A DNA stretch of 64,000 nucleotides from Leptoclinus maculatus (Eukaryota > Chordata > Actinopteri > Perciformes > Stichaeidae): contig JAVDOI010000003.1 in NCBI GenBank assembly GCA_032191485.1, positions 17,810,649 through 17,874,648 on the forward strand, read 5' to 3'. How positions within the stretch are numbered: the stretch's first letter is position 1; each line of letters begins with the position of its first letter. Both the position numbers and the translations under genes were made by a program. Shown here one piece after another: positions 49,201 to 60,291 of this stretch. The notes beneath the pieces are model-generated. The model saw only the letters and a list, made by a program, of their open reading frames with translations. It searched no databases and was not told the origin of the DNA.

Positions 49201-52200
49201 GTTAAGAATTTTCACAGAAATAACACATTGAATAAAAAAATGTCTTCTCCTGCTGCCGGAACATAAATGTGATCAATCATGTGATCACTTGAGAGTTGCT
49301 CTTATTCTTCGCTGTAAGTTGATGCGAAGATGTGTTTTTACTCATAATAAGATCACTGATTCAAGTGTAATTTTAGAACTTTTTGTTATATGTAAATTCA
49401 CATTTTCTCAGTTTGAAAAATGACTGCGATGGTGGGAAAGAAAGAAACAGACAACAAAGAGAGTCAAAATCTGTTCACGATCAACGTCAAATGCGGTTGA
49501 AATCATGTCAAAGTTTCCCAGAAGTACGACAATATCATCATCATTTTCTACTTGTTCAATAACGCCAACGACTGACCTGTCTCGGATTGAGGCCATTTTG
49601 TCCTGCACTTTCCCAGAGTACAGGTTGTTGCCGTCCACTAGCCGCTGTCCGCCCTGCAGAGTGCCGTCAATCTTGTCCTCGTTGGCCTCCATGGTGCTCA
49701 AAAAGTCCTCGTGCTTCTTCAAAGCTTTCTCTGCCCCGGCCAAGTTGTCGGGCTTGTCTATGTGGGCCAAGGTGTACTCCTGCAAACAAAGCAAAAGAAA
49801 GAAAAAAGGACAAACACCCTTGAGACACTCAACCAGCGTCGTGGCAACTGACCATGCTGCATTCCTCCGTACCACATGTTTGAAATACCTGTAGCATCAC
49901 TAGCCCCATCATTAAAAAGCCAACACTAACTCTATGGACTTAAAGACACAATTTTGGACACAAGCCATAATCCTAATTTACGTAGTCCTTTATCTACAGT
50001 ACCTGGTTGTTGAGGATGGCCTCTACAGCTTTGCCATCCCTCATGAACTGCTGGAAGCCCAGACCCTGGTCCAGGAAGTTCTTGCTGCTGTCCCACATCT
50101 TCTGCAGTTCAACCCAACCACGGTCCAGCCCCTTCAGCCTCTGCTCCAGCTGCTGGTACTGAGGATCATCCTCCTGACCCTGGGTGACCTGGGCACCGGT
50201 GTCCCTTACGCAGTGATAGTCCTCCTCGTGGTTGTTTATGTCTTCACGCACAGCGTCGTGAAGGCTGAGCTGCTCCTCGGCCTCCGGCAGAGAGGCGGGC
50301 ATTTCCTCCGACGCCACAGCCTTCTGGGTCTTGAAAAGCCAGGACTGGAAGTCATCCATGTCTTGGAGGAAGGTCTGTAATTTGCTGACCTCGCCTAAAG
50401 AGTCCTCTCTGTCTTTCAGGGTCTTCTTTAGCGCGTCCCAGGCCGCGTCCAGCTCCCCTCCGCGGGCCAAGATGTCATCCGCGTTCTCCGGGTGGTCCTT
50501 AGCCAGCTGATCGGCCTCATTCCTCAGGAAGGTGAGCTTGTTGTCGATGGCGGCCAAATCTCTCTCCATGCCAAACAGTTTCCTCTGGATGGTCATAACG
50601 GCTGCCAGGTCATTGCCCAAGTCCTGCGTGGACTCGATCACCCGTGTCTTGTCTTTGATCCAGGACTCTGTCTCGTCACACTCCAGCCCGTAGTTGTTCA
50701 GACTAACGGCAGAATCCACTTTCCTCTTCTTGTCCTCCACCATGGCCTTGAAGGCCTCCCACCTGAAAGAGAATCATTTATTGAATGTTTGCGTCACTTT
50801 AATGTAATCTTAGATTATGTTTCATATCTTGCCAAGAGCCAACACTTTTTATTTCCTACTTATTACAGGGAAAATAGTCCTTTCATTGGATGAACTTCTT
50901 CATTCACTGTAAATAATAATTTAATAATTTATATAAAATTATTATTGGAAACTTTTTTCTCCATATATGTTGAATTGTATGCTTCCTTGTAGACAAACTT
51001 CCCATTTCTGCATGTCCAGCTGACCTGAAGTGTGCACCAATTGTATTTTTGATACTTATAATGAATAGAAAAGATATGTAAAGCACCTCTTATTCAGTCG
51101 CGTCTGACATTCTTTGACCTCTTTTGTGCGAGGGTGTCTGCTGTCCTCGAGCTGTTTCACAGCTTTATTGACGTCATCAACTCTCGACTGGACATTTGCC
51201 ATATCTTGAGCTAGCATGCTCAACCTAAAAAACAGGTAGATGACACATTAACACAAGAACACAAAACCTGGAGATTTTTATGAATTACAATATTAAATCT
51301 AGACATGTAAAACAATATTTGTTTTGCATAATGACATCATTTGTGTACCTATTCTGTACTACTTCCAGATCCTCCAGCTTCTCAGGCACCTCTAAACCCA
51401 CCAACCACGTCTCCTTCTGACCCATCCAGAGCTCACAGGCGTCCGTCTCACTGAAGATGGTGTACAGGGCCATAGCATCATCTAGCTTCTTCTGTCTCAG
51501 GTCAGCCAGCGACAGGAGCTCCATGTACAGGTCCTTGATGTCCTTCAGACGTCTCTGGATATCAGGGGTGTTTTGTAGCTCCTCTGGCAGCGCATTGGCC
51601 TGTTTGGATAGAGCGTCTATGGTGGCTCCGTTCTTGATCGCTTCATTCTTCAGGTGCTTGTGCTTTTTCATTAGCCGATGGGTGGTGTACTCGTCGTGGC
51701 CCATGTCATCGCTGCTCATCTGCCTCTTGGCGTCCAGCAGCCAGGACTTGAGTTCATCAGCGTCTCCCTGAAACTGGAAGAACCTCTGGGTATCCCGGAG
51801 GTTCTGTTTCCGAAACGCAGCCAGCTCCTCCAGCTGCTGCCATTGCCTCCTGATGTCGTCCATGCTTTCTTGAACCTTCGGGGAGCCAAAGTGCTTGGCC
51901 TGGATCATCTTATATCCTTCGACCAAGACCTGGTCGAGGTTGGCGCGGCGGGCTCCGAGCTCGTCCTCGAAGGCGCTGTGTTTGCTCTGGAGCACCAGCA
52001 CGCTCGTCAGGTCCTTGCCATAATCCAGGGAGGATAAAATGTGCTCCTTCTCTCTAATCCAGCTCTCCAGCTCCGCCACCTCCCACAGGAAGTTCCAGAA
52101 GAGCCGAGACTGTTCCAAGCGGGCTCTTCGCTGGGCCGCCAGGGCACAAAGGTCCTGGTAGCACAGGTCCAGGTGCTGCACCCTGTCCCGGATCACCTGA

Positions 52201-55200
52201 GGATCACAGGGCTTGTAGCCTGGAGAGAAAATGAAGGGGAACAGAGTCAGTATATATATGTATATGTAATATTATATCTGCTGAGCCAATGTTAACCTTT
52301 CATAGGTTTGTTATATAGAGTAGCTTTTATGATAACTTTCAGTATTTTTGCACAGTTGTACTCAGTGCAACAGACACATTTTGTTAGGTGCTCAAAAACG
52401 TTTTGAGGTTCAACATCAAAAGTCCATGGCCTGCAATCCATGTAGTGTCCTCATCTCCAACAAAACCAGGAGCAAGGTGCATGATGAGCCGCTGCACTCA
52501 CTTTCTCCGTTGGCGAACTTGAGAGCAGCAGCACTGGCGCCCTGCACTCTCTCCGCCTGCAGAGCGATGTCGTTCTCTAACAGAGCGTGTTTCTGTAACA
52601 AATCCTCAACTTCCAACAAGTGTTTCCCAAAGTCAGGAGACATAAGTCGAGCCTGAAGAAAAGGGAGAAAAGAGCAATCTGATCAGTTTAGTGTCTAGAC
52701 AATAAACGTTGTAGTTGATGAATAATGCCTCCTGCGCTGTACCTTCATGTCATCCATCCAGCTGATGATGTACAGCATCTCCTGGAAGATCCTCTGCAGG
52801 GTCAGGTTCTTATCCAGACGCGCCCTGCGAGCCTTCAGCAGCTCCTGCAGGTAGTCCCACAGGCGCAGGATGTTGTCTTTCCGCACGTCGATGCGCTTGG
52901 CGTCATGGTATCGCTCTGACTCCAGCTCCTTTGAGATGTCCACCAGGACCTGAACGCGTTCCTCATACGCAGCGATGTCCGTCTCAATGGCATTGTGCTT
53001 TTTCTTCGCCGCCTCCACTGCTGGCAGGTCGTAACCAAAGTTATCCTGAGGAGAGGGGAGCAGAGAGCGGGTTCATTAGACAAGAAACCTTTTGGTTTTT
53101 ATTTGTTAAAACTTTAAGCTGTAGGTAGATTTTGCAAATACCTTGATTGTACCTTTTACTAGTTTTTTTTACATTCCTGCTTTTACTAGAAGGTGCCTTG
53201 TGGACTTTTCTTCTAAACAAACAAAAGTTATGTTTACATTCAGTGGTTCTCACCAACATTCATGTATCTTTAAGCTCCATTAAATCACCAATAATCAGGT
53301 TTTAACTTCATTTAACTGGGCAGCCTAATTGAGGTCAAGGTTTTGTCAAGAGACACCTCAGAACAAACGTCAGCTAACAGCATCGTATATAATATCCACG
53401 GTTCTGTGGTGGATGTTTTACCTGAGCCACTAGCCTCTGGTTCTCCTGGAGCCAGGTCTCCCTCATGGCAGCCTTCCTGTCGAATCTTCTCGCCATCTGT
53501 TCCAGCTTCTCCTGTCTGATCAGCTCGTCTCTCAGGACTCGCTCCCGCTCGTGCTCCGCCGTCTCCAGGCGCTCCCAGGCCTGCACACAGATGATGAGAT
53601 GATGTTTGTTGTTTTTTGCTAGTTGGCGTGGGATATAGAAAATGTTGAATATATTTGCGTGATGAATCTAATTTTGAGCCTTATCAGAGGGAGATAGATC
53701 CTAAACCCGTCCTGTGTTTTATGTTCCTTGTGCCTGTGGTGCTGTCAGGCCATTATTTCCTTGAAGAGATGGCTTTTGTGTTACAGTTTCTGAACTACAT
53801 TATTATATTACCCGTATAATTCAATTCATTTGTGATTTAATTGTTGCCTCGGGACTTTGGGCTGCTAAATGAACGAATTTTGTCCATTTAATCGAGCTGT
53901 ATGCCTGAGCTCTTCAAACGACAAATGTTTACATGCTGGTCAAAAGAGAGACTTCATATGAAAATCCAAACATTAAACATGGGTATTTTTTGTTATTTTA
54001 TAGACCAAATGATGAATCAAGAAAATATACTGAGGATGAATCGATAAGGGGGAAAAAACATGATCCTTCTCACCCTGTTGATATCTGCCACCAGGGCTCC
54101 CTCTTTAGGCGTGTAGACCCTCTGGTTGTTGGCCCTCATTCGACTCTGGATGGTGAAAAGCAGCACCTCAAGGTTTCCCTTCTCTTGGAACCTGAAAAAA
54201 ATAAACACAAGTCACATAAAAAAGGTATAAATGAGCTGCACACGTTTAGTTTTTACATATGAGGAAGAGCTCTCTTCTTGTACAATCCCTGCATGATGCC
54301 CACACTGAGGTATAAACCACATCCACCTTAATTTGAAGACCTGTGTGTTTGCTGATTGTCCCTTTTATTATTATTTTCCAACACTTATTTATCAATGTAT
54401 GTCTATTCTAATCTTCATTATTATAACTTTAATTAAAGTTATAATAATACAAATAATAAGTAGTTAATTTGGTCTATAATTGTTTCACTTCTATCTAATG
54501 TCTAATTATATTAATATTTATTTATTTATATATAAATGGGTCTAACATTTGCTTCCTGTTTGTTTGTTGGTCTATAGATGACAAAATAAATCAAATACTT
54601 CTTTTTAAATACAGTAAAAAAAATTCAGAATTCAAAATGCATTAGACGTATGGACTGTACGGAAAAGTTATACATTTTTAATATAGAATACAATTTCAGG
54701 AAAAAAGTGACTTTTTTGAATAGATTTTAACTGAAAGTTTGAATTCACTATAAAATGCTTTGAACTTGGCTGGAAGCCAAACGTTAAAGAACAAATCACA
54801 AACAAAAAAACTTAACTTCATAATTACAGAACTTTCTATAACTATTAGCTATAACAGCAGCCAATAAGAGTATTGCAAACTGTTGAAAAGATAGTGATCT
54901 TTCTACTGTATTAATGTAGTTTAATGATGATGTTGTGTGCCGTACATGAAAAAGTTATTAAGTTTGGGGTTCTTTCTAGATTTCCCTGACAACTCTAATC
55001 CACTTTCTTAGAAGGCGTGTTGGTTTTTGTGGAGGCTTTCTGTGTTTATTTTTCTTTGTTGTTGTAACTCTGATATTTTATGAAATTCTCTTAATATTGT
55101 AACGGTGAGTTGTGTTTTCTTTTTTTTTCTTGGGAGATTAAAAAGCACTGGACAAAGAGAACAGAACAGAGTGCCATGCAATGGGAAGGTGTCTCGGCCG

Positions 55201-58200
55201 GACTCACTTGGGCGGCTTCTCTACCGTGCGGTAGGTGTTGAAGGCCTGAAGCTGCTGCTGAACTCCAGTCAGCGAGTTGGCAAGTTTCCGGTTCTTCAGC
55301 ACGACGATGGTCTGCTCGATCCACGTCAGCAGGTCGGACGACAGCGTCTCGTACTTATCGATCGTCTTCTCTGTCTCGATGGCGTGATCCAGAACCTGAA
55401 GGAGGAGGTCAGAGACAATCTGAGAAGCAGGAACAATTTCATGTCAACAAATTCGTCACAAGTGTGCGTCATCTTTCCATCTTACCTTTCCCACTCTCTT
55501 GCCCTCGACGGCGAGCTGCTTCATCTTCGAGAAGTAGTGGTAAAATGCCACGACGTATGTGATGATCGACTTCTCATCTGGGTTCTCTGTGAACACATCT
55601 ACAAAACAAAAACGGCAGACAAGTCAGTCACAGCCAAGCCAGAGACCATATCTGGTCCTGAGGTCTTTTTTTCCACCAGGCTTAAAGTTCATAAACATTT
55701 AGTTCTACATGAAGGCACAGCCTCCGGCGGTCACTCGCCTTCGGGGTCCAACAGCTTGGTCACGCCGAGCTGCTGCTCAGCTACGTTGAAGGCGCTCTGG
55801 AGGTTGTGGGTCGGGTTTGACCTCTTCAGATTGTTATATTCCACCAGATCTGGCCTGAGAGAGAAAGATGGAGCAAGAGAGCAAAAGAGGACAATGAGAC
55901 AGTGAAAGAGATGAAGCAGAATGAGGAGGAGAGACACTGAACAGACGGGTTTCATGAGTGTTTACATGGCAGAGCTGGTGAGAGTGGATTTGGCCATTCA
56001 TCTCTTCTTACCGGTGTTTGTGTATGAGAGCGTTGAAGGCCATGCCGTCTTTCCAGCTGGTGGTGAAATTTCTGATGTTGATATTGGGATATCTGCAAAA
56101 CAACAGGCAGGGGACGTCATTGACTGAACATAAGGGACATTGCTGGGAAGAGCTCCTGTTTTAAATCAATGTCTGGGATCTGTTCTGCTCCTCAACATGT
56201 GCAACGAGCATATTCCTGCAGCTTCAGGCCCCGAGCAGACTCAGACATTTGGCATTTTGTTCAAAAGATCACAAATTTTAGAGACATGGATTCTGAAATA
56301 TGACAGATTCCAACTGGATGCTAGCAAACCACGACACTTTAAATGACGACCTATAACCTTAAAGAATAGTTTAACATCGGGTTTGCTTTCTTGCAGAGAC
56401 TTAGATGTGAAGATCAATATCACTCTCATGTCTGTATGGTAAGTAAGAATCTACAGCCAGCAGCCGGTTAGCTCAGGTCAGCATAAAGTCTAGAAAGAGG
56501 GAGAAACAGAGAGCATGGTTCTGTCCGAGGTAAAAAAATCAGCCCAACAGCACAGAACCTCCCGTAAAACATTTGTTTTTATACAAATTACACAAATATT
56601 ATGCTAATTAGTGAGTTTTAGAGGTGCTGGGAGGTGGATTTTGTTACCTTTGGACAGTCTGTTTGCCCTTGTTTCTAGTCTTTATGCTAAGCTAAGCTAA
56701 CTGTTTCCTAGCAGTAACGTCACGTTGATTTTCTCAACTAACTATTTGTACAAAAAAAAAAAAGCCAGTAATTATATTTCAAAAAACACCAAACTATTTC
56801 TTGAAGAAACTCTTAATTTACAGCTTTATTGTTATTTAAATATATTCTGTAATGTAATATGTTCAAAAAAGGAAAAACACCTAAACTGTGGTTTTGGGTG
56901 GACCTATTTGATTACATTGAATCTTCATATCAAGACTGCTTCACAATTTTTATAAATTAAACAGTATAAAATTTAAAAATACAAAAACCCATTTTCAACC
57001 ATTTAAAAACGTGAATAATAAGAATAGTAGCCAATGTTATTCATAAGACACTTTTCAAGATGGTCAGATATACTTTACATAACAAATTAATCATTTAAAC
57101 AAGAACCCAGAACACAAAAACAAATACAAGCACAGAGTGGTGCAGGTAGACACACACAAAACAATATCTTTAACTAAAAGATGTACAGCTGTGCACAGGA
57201 GTTGATTCTCATACTAATTCCCTAAAAGGTTATTCACAACAGCTTGGGGATGCTAAAGTTCACAAATTCCACTTACCCTGCCGTTTTCATCTGACACCAC
57301 AGAAGAAGAGCGTCCTTGGCTGAGCGCGTCTCCTTCTGGTCCGCCTGGCCCGTTTCCACAACAATGTCCTGGATCTGATTAAAAACAACAAACACAGCTG
57401 GATGATGAATAATGAAACGTAACTAATGACTGTGAGGTTTGCAATCAAACAAGAACAATTCACAGCAGAGAACAAAAACTCAACTAGTAACATGTCACTA
57501 ATAGGATGCAGCAGCAGGGAAACATTTAGGCAAAGTGGCACAAATACCCCTTTGAAATACATGATTTATTATAGCTTACAGCCATACGAGGAGGTTTTCA
57601 TTTGTGCACAACAAAACTTATTAAGTGATAAATCATCAGTTATTAGCCGACTGGATTCTCACAAATCTAAACCAAAGATCCAGTTGATAGAAGGAGGGGT
57701 GGTTATTATTGAAGCTCTTATTTTCCCACACAGTGGGCCAGTAATTAGAGCAGTGATCTGAGAGACAGGCCCTGAGAGAGATCTAAATTTAGCCAGCTTT
57801 GATTCTCCTTGCTTTATAAAGACTGAAAAGATACAGACAAGACCAAGTCAACTCCTGTCTTTTTCTTTTCTTTTTGTTTGAAAAGGCTGAATAATGCAGG
57901 AGGCCATATTGTTTGAACTAATGTGTCTAAAAATAACGGAGCTGCTGTCAAATTAAAAATAAATATATGCCCCCTCCAGGAAGATAAAAAACAGTCAAAC
58001 AGACATTGTTCTGATGTTCTGGATGTGCTTCTTACAGCAGATAATAATGGCTCTGGAACCTGAAGCGATCTCATTCGAGGAAAAATAAAGCCAAAAATCA
58101 TCCCAAGGCTGCCATTTGAAACTGTTTCTGTGCTGCATGCATACACACCCAAATCAGACCAATCAGTTAATCCGGGACTGGTCTATCAAACACAGCAGGT

Positions 58201-60044
58201 TGTACACTAAATGTAAATAAAAAACGAGTTTTAATGTACTCTGATTTAATATATATAAATGTCTATAGTAGCATAATCACAATAACTATATTACAGTCAT
58301 ATTTGAACTGTGGTCAGGCTGCACACGCGACCAGCTCCTCGTGTTATATGAGGATTGTGATACACATTAAATAACATTGTGAGTTTTCAGACCAGAAATG
58401 CAATGGTGACATTTTTTGATGTGAGAAATAACATAAATATAAATATATATAAATATAATAGGGGTGTAACAATACACGAGGTTTTTGGTTCGGCACGCAT
58501 TACAAACCGAACAATCCGTTAGAATAATACTATTGCATTTAGAAAATGAAATACAGCTTAAATTGTTTCCACTGCGCTCAAACAAGGCAGCGTAACAGGC
58601 AGCGTGCTGTGCGACACTCCCACCACGGAAGAACAACATTGTCCTGCGGTGATGCACGTTAGCGCTGAACTAGCTCACCGGGAACAAACCAAAGAGCAGC
58701 ACACACACGCTACAAACCCTCCCCGCAGCGTAAAGCAATCTTCACGGCGAGGGGTACATTTACAGCCGCGGATACGAGACCCTACTCTCTAGTGGAATAC
58801 ACAGCTGCTTTACGAACATGCGTAATGTTATTGAGCCCCGTGGCACTACACTCCGCCACGAGCCCATTTCAGCCGGACCCTCATTCCTGTTATGTACAGT
58901 GAAACAAAAAGCCCAAAATAGAGCATCAAATGTCCGACAACAACAGCCGGGCAAAGGACGTCACGGGCTACACGAAGCTACCTGACAGCGCATTACCTCC
59001 CCACTGAACGGGAGATGGAGAGCCATTCTTCAGACACGCCCCCTTGAGAGGATGTGGCCCGAGAGATGACAGAAGTAGTGGAAGGTGGAGCGATGCTAAT
59101 GCAGCTATCTACCTGTGACTATACTGACAAATGCCATGAATATAGTGAATGCTGTTGGAGCTGCTGGTTCAGGGCCCCAGATAGGATGCTTTGCTATGCA
59201 TGTCATTAATCCAGCTCCCTCGGAGAAGCAGTGCAGCAGATCTCTGGCCTCACAGCAAAAAGATCAGAGAGAGTGTGAACCTTCTTTTACAGAAGCACAA
59301 CTGCAAGCCCATGGTGTTGAAGACAAAACAGGAATAATAAGTATAATCGTTAATTTGTTGTATTGTATGTTTTTTTTTAAATAGCTCTTTATCTGTTTCT
59401 CTTACTGCAGTAACACGTTAGTTTCCCCTCTGGGCATCAATAAAGTGTTAACTGAAGGAATAACTGAAGGTATGGTGACTATATATATATTGCAAAATGT
59501 AACCTTTTGCCTGTCACAGAATCATAATAGAGAGAGAGAGAGAGATCTAAATGCTTTCTGCAACCTGTTGTATTGTCTGTAAATTGTTGGTATAATGGTT
59601 GCAATAAAAAAAATTGTGATAAAAAAGTGAACTAAGTTGACTTTTATTTTTACCCACAGCTTAAAAAAATCAATGCAATCAATGCACTGCATATTTAGCG
59701 GTTAAAAAGCACCCAGCATTTACACAAGTTGTATTTTAACATCTTCAGGCTTTGAGCGATTCAAATCAGCAAAAATAAGGAAATAAAGCTAAATGTGAGC
59801 GTTCAGCGTAGCCGAGGTCTTAGTTTACCTGGAAGCGAAGGATGATGGTCCAGATGAGGCCGAGGATGAGGCGATGGTTTCCGTCGACGATGTCGTGGGA
59901 GCCCATGTTCTCCAGGTGGACCCTCTGCTCTTTGAGGAACTGCAGGGCCTTGTCCACGTTCTCCAAACAGTGGATACGCATTCGGCCTTTAGTGGGTTTT
60001 GGCTAAAGACAGAAATGAGAACTATGAAGGCAAGAGTGACCACT

Positions 60045-60076
<32 letters not shown>

Positions 60077-60291
60077 TACAAAGAGTAAAAAAGGAGAGAA
60101 GAATATAAAAATGCAAGACTTGGCCAGGGAGCTTCTTACAAGTCGTTCGCCGGACAGCACCTCCAGCAGTTTAATGAGCATGCGTCCGTCCCGCAAGTCC
60201 AGGTAGAGGTCAGAGATGCGACAGCCGACCCGGGACAAGATCGAGTTGACCCATTTAGTGAAGGTCTTCTTCTGAACCGCCTCGCGCTCAT
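37696..60291 (-). CDS. sptb: Beta-spectrin (SPTB/beta-I type, PH-containing isoform), 5' partial
   Basis: Thirty-five coding exons join in one open frame of 2,306 residues plus stop. From 5' to 3' they are: 60140..60291, 59829..60002, 57277..57374, 56012..56092, 55739..55854, 55486..55598, 55208..55395, 54074..54191, 53422..53580, 52743..53045, 52502..52652, 51349..52219, 51087..51224, 50003..50762, 49577..49779, 48495..48585, 47940..48086, 47270..47536, 46649..46873, 45965..46054, 45168..45458, 44707..44837, 44243..44447, 43612..43835, 43214..43364, 42294..42538, 41855..41993, 41406..41490, 41019..41215, 40784..40863, 40012..40075, 39508..39752, 38878..39051, 38368..38410, 37696..37899. Layout: two CH domains, the spectrin repeats, PH domain, basic tail. 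Beta-spectrin pairs with alpha-spectrin and ties actin and ankyrin to the membrane. RTRSAKDALLLWC-like CH2 sequence, VFTENPDEKSIITYVVAFYH and LEVCQFARDASVAEAWLIAQ match SPTB as I recall it. No frameshift seen. The first coding exon lies off the right edge. Confidence 0.92.
37911..37934. repeat. (AC)n microsatellite at the last sptb acceptor
   Basis: On the transcribed strand this is (GT)n just upstream of TTTTAATTTCAG, the acceptor of the last coding exon. Confidence 0.92.
38584..38831. mobile_element. Palindromic-family repeat, copy 2 (foldback arrangement)
   Basis: The left part runs forward (TAGACTGGAAACAGGG, TGACCAAAGGTAA). The right part is the reverse complement of the family start: read on the - strand it begins AAAGGAATAGTTCAACATTT. 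The two arms face each other within a sptb intron. Confidence 0.5.
40239..40295. repeat. (AT)n microsatellite
   Basis: A pure AT dinucleotide run of about 57 bp at the edge of the minisatellite. Prone to cruciform formation and length change. Confidence 0.95.
40300..40625. repeat. Degenerate AT-rich minisatellite (CATAGTATAGTATGT-type unit)
   Basis: Units containing CATACTATACTATGACA, CATAGTATAGTACGTAGAAA, CACAGTATAGTATGTTAAAA and CATAGTATAGCATGAAAAAG recur in imperfect tandem. They directly follow a 57-bp AT dinucleotide run (40239-40295) in a sptb intron. Confidence 0.65.
40784..41215 (-). other. sptb: sptb partial terminal repeat (alpha-beta tetramerisation site)
   Basis: Exons 41019..41215 and 40784..40863 encode LEVCQFARDASVAEAWLIAQ, SSRDLGHTVDEVEKLLKRHE, FEKSTATWEERFSALERLTT and a Gln/Glu-rich helix (LELLELRNQQQEMEQFLKEE). 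This is the two-helix partial repeat that completes a three-helix bundle with the alpha-spectrin N-terminus to form tetramers. The hydrophobic and charged positions I know from human SPTB are kept. Confidence 0.85.
42860..42985 (+). mobile_element. Possible LINE-2-like 3' tail
   Basis: TGTAAAGTGCCTTTGAGTACC near 42938 is similar to the conserved 3' tail of L2-type retroposons in fish. Only the tail is present; it sits in a sptb intron. Confidence 0.35.
43214..44837 (-). other. sptb: sptb ankyrin-binding region (repeats about 14-15)
   Basis: Exons 44707..44837, 44243..44447, 43612..43835 and 43214..43364 encode DEQSAMLMLKHHTVLKQAVD, HWIAERDMVASSQEMGQDLD, KFREFARETGMVGQERVD and EWKDAINESWADLLELIDTR. 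By alignment from memory with human SPTB this is the segment that binds ankyrin and so links the skeleton to membrane anion exchanger and channels. The order and lengths of the exons match the known family, with no deletion. Confidence 0.82.
45745..45880 (-). mobile_element. Dispersed repeat family B, copy 2
   Basis: On the + strand it reads GGGCATTTCTCACTATTTTC then TGACATTTTATAGACC, the reverse complement of the family middle segment. Intronic in sptb. Confidence 0.45.
46064..46148. repeat. (GGA)n trinucleotide repeat next to a sptb acceptor
   Basis: About 85 bp of GGA/GAG. On the transcribed (-) strand it is (TCC)n and ends about 9 bp upstream of the AG of the exon 45965..46054. Confidence 0.95.
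47730..47905 (+). mobile_element. Dispersed repeat family B, copy 3
   Basis: It reads CGTTTTCATTATCAATTAATC, AAAATGTCAAATATTAGTGA and AAAAGATATTCAGTTTTCTA, in the same order as the family. Its right part ends about 35 bp before the sptb exon at 47940. Confidence 0.5.
56357..56712. mobile_element. Palindromic-family repeat, copy 3 (foldback arrangement)
   Basis: The left arm reads CCTTAAAGAATAGTTTAACA and CAGCCAGCAGCCGGTTAGCT. The right arm, on the - strand, reads AGCTTAGCTTAGCATAAAGAC and CAAAGGTAACAAAATCCACC. Forward and reverse halves of the same family lie head to head in a sptb intron. Confidence 0.5.
57375..59828 (-). other. sptb: sptb intron inside the actin-binding domain
   Basis: 2.45 kb between the CH1 and CH2 exons. 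It contains a possible hAT-like repeat end at 58461, a CpG-containing block at about 58570-59050 and a retroposon-tail-like motif near 59420-59450. No exon recognised. Confidence 0.75.
58461..58530. mobile_element. Possible hAT-like element start
   Basis: GGGGTGTAACAATACACGAG followed by GGTTCGGCACGC resembles the end of fish hAT-type elements. No matching far end was found, so the right boundary is unknown; the CpG-containing block up to about 59050 may belong to it. Confidence 0.4.
60045..60073. repeat. (GA)n microsatellite
   Basis: 29-bp GA run in the short intron between the two CH1 exons; on the transcribed strand it is (CT)n about 43 bp upstream of the acceptor. Confidence 0.92.

Larger units (their letters stand above)
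45168..55395 (-). other. sptb: sptb rod: first two thirds of the spectrin repeats
   Basis: Exons from 55208..55395 to 45168..45458 encode successive ~106-residue triple-helical repeats with the usual W and heptad patterns, for example FQEKGNLEVLLFTIQSRMR, ARRFDRKAAMRETWLQENQR, WNFLWEVAELESWIREKEH, SARDLSYDEARN-like text (seen as AQDTSYDEARNLHSKWLKH) and DEAEAWIGEQELYMIADEKAK. Two large exons, 51349..52219 (871 bp) and 50003..50762 (760 bp), are fused-repeat exons as in vertebrate SPTB. Antisense reading frames here are only shadows. Confidence 0.9.
55486..60291 (-). other. sptb: sptb actin-binding domain exons (CH1-CH2)
   Basis: Exons 60140..60291 and 59829..60002 encode CH1, starting (D)EREAVQKKTFTKWVNS and including DLRDGRMLIKLLEVLSGERL and RIHCLENVDKALQFLKEQ. 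Exons 57277..57374, 56012..56092, 55739..55854 and 55486..55598 encode CH2, including SAKDALLLWCQMKTAGYPN, FTTSWKDGMAFNALIHKHR and VFTENPDEKSIITYV. This module binds F-actin at the spectrin-actin junction with protein 4.1. The intron after 55739 has a GC donor. The N-terminal segment that precedes DEREAVQ in known beta-spectrins was not found up to 64000. Confidence 0.93.

Noticed and set aside
51678..52295. Open frames of 119 and 84 codons on the + strand
   Set aside because: Antisense shadows of the large sptb exon 51349..52219.
55105..55905. 266-codon frame on the + strand
   Set aside because: It lies antisense across sptb exons 55208..55395, 55486..55598 and 55739..55854; the spectrin reading on the - strand explains the openness.
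37696..60291. Assignment of the spectrin to SPTBN4, SPTBN2 or SPTBN1
   Set aside because: CH2, repeat and tail residues agree better with SPTB as recalled, and the C-terminal KKDKEKKF tail does not fit the SPTBN4 ending. A tree would be decisive.
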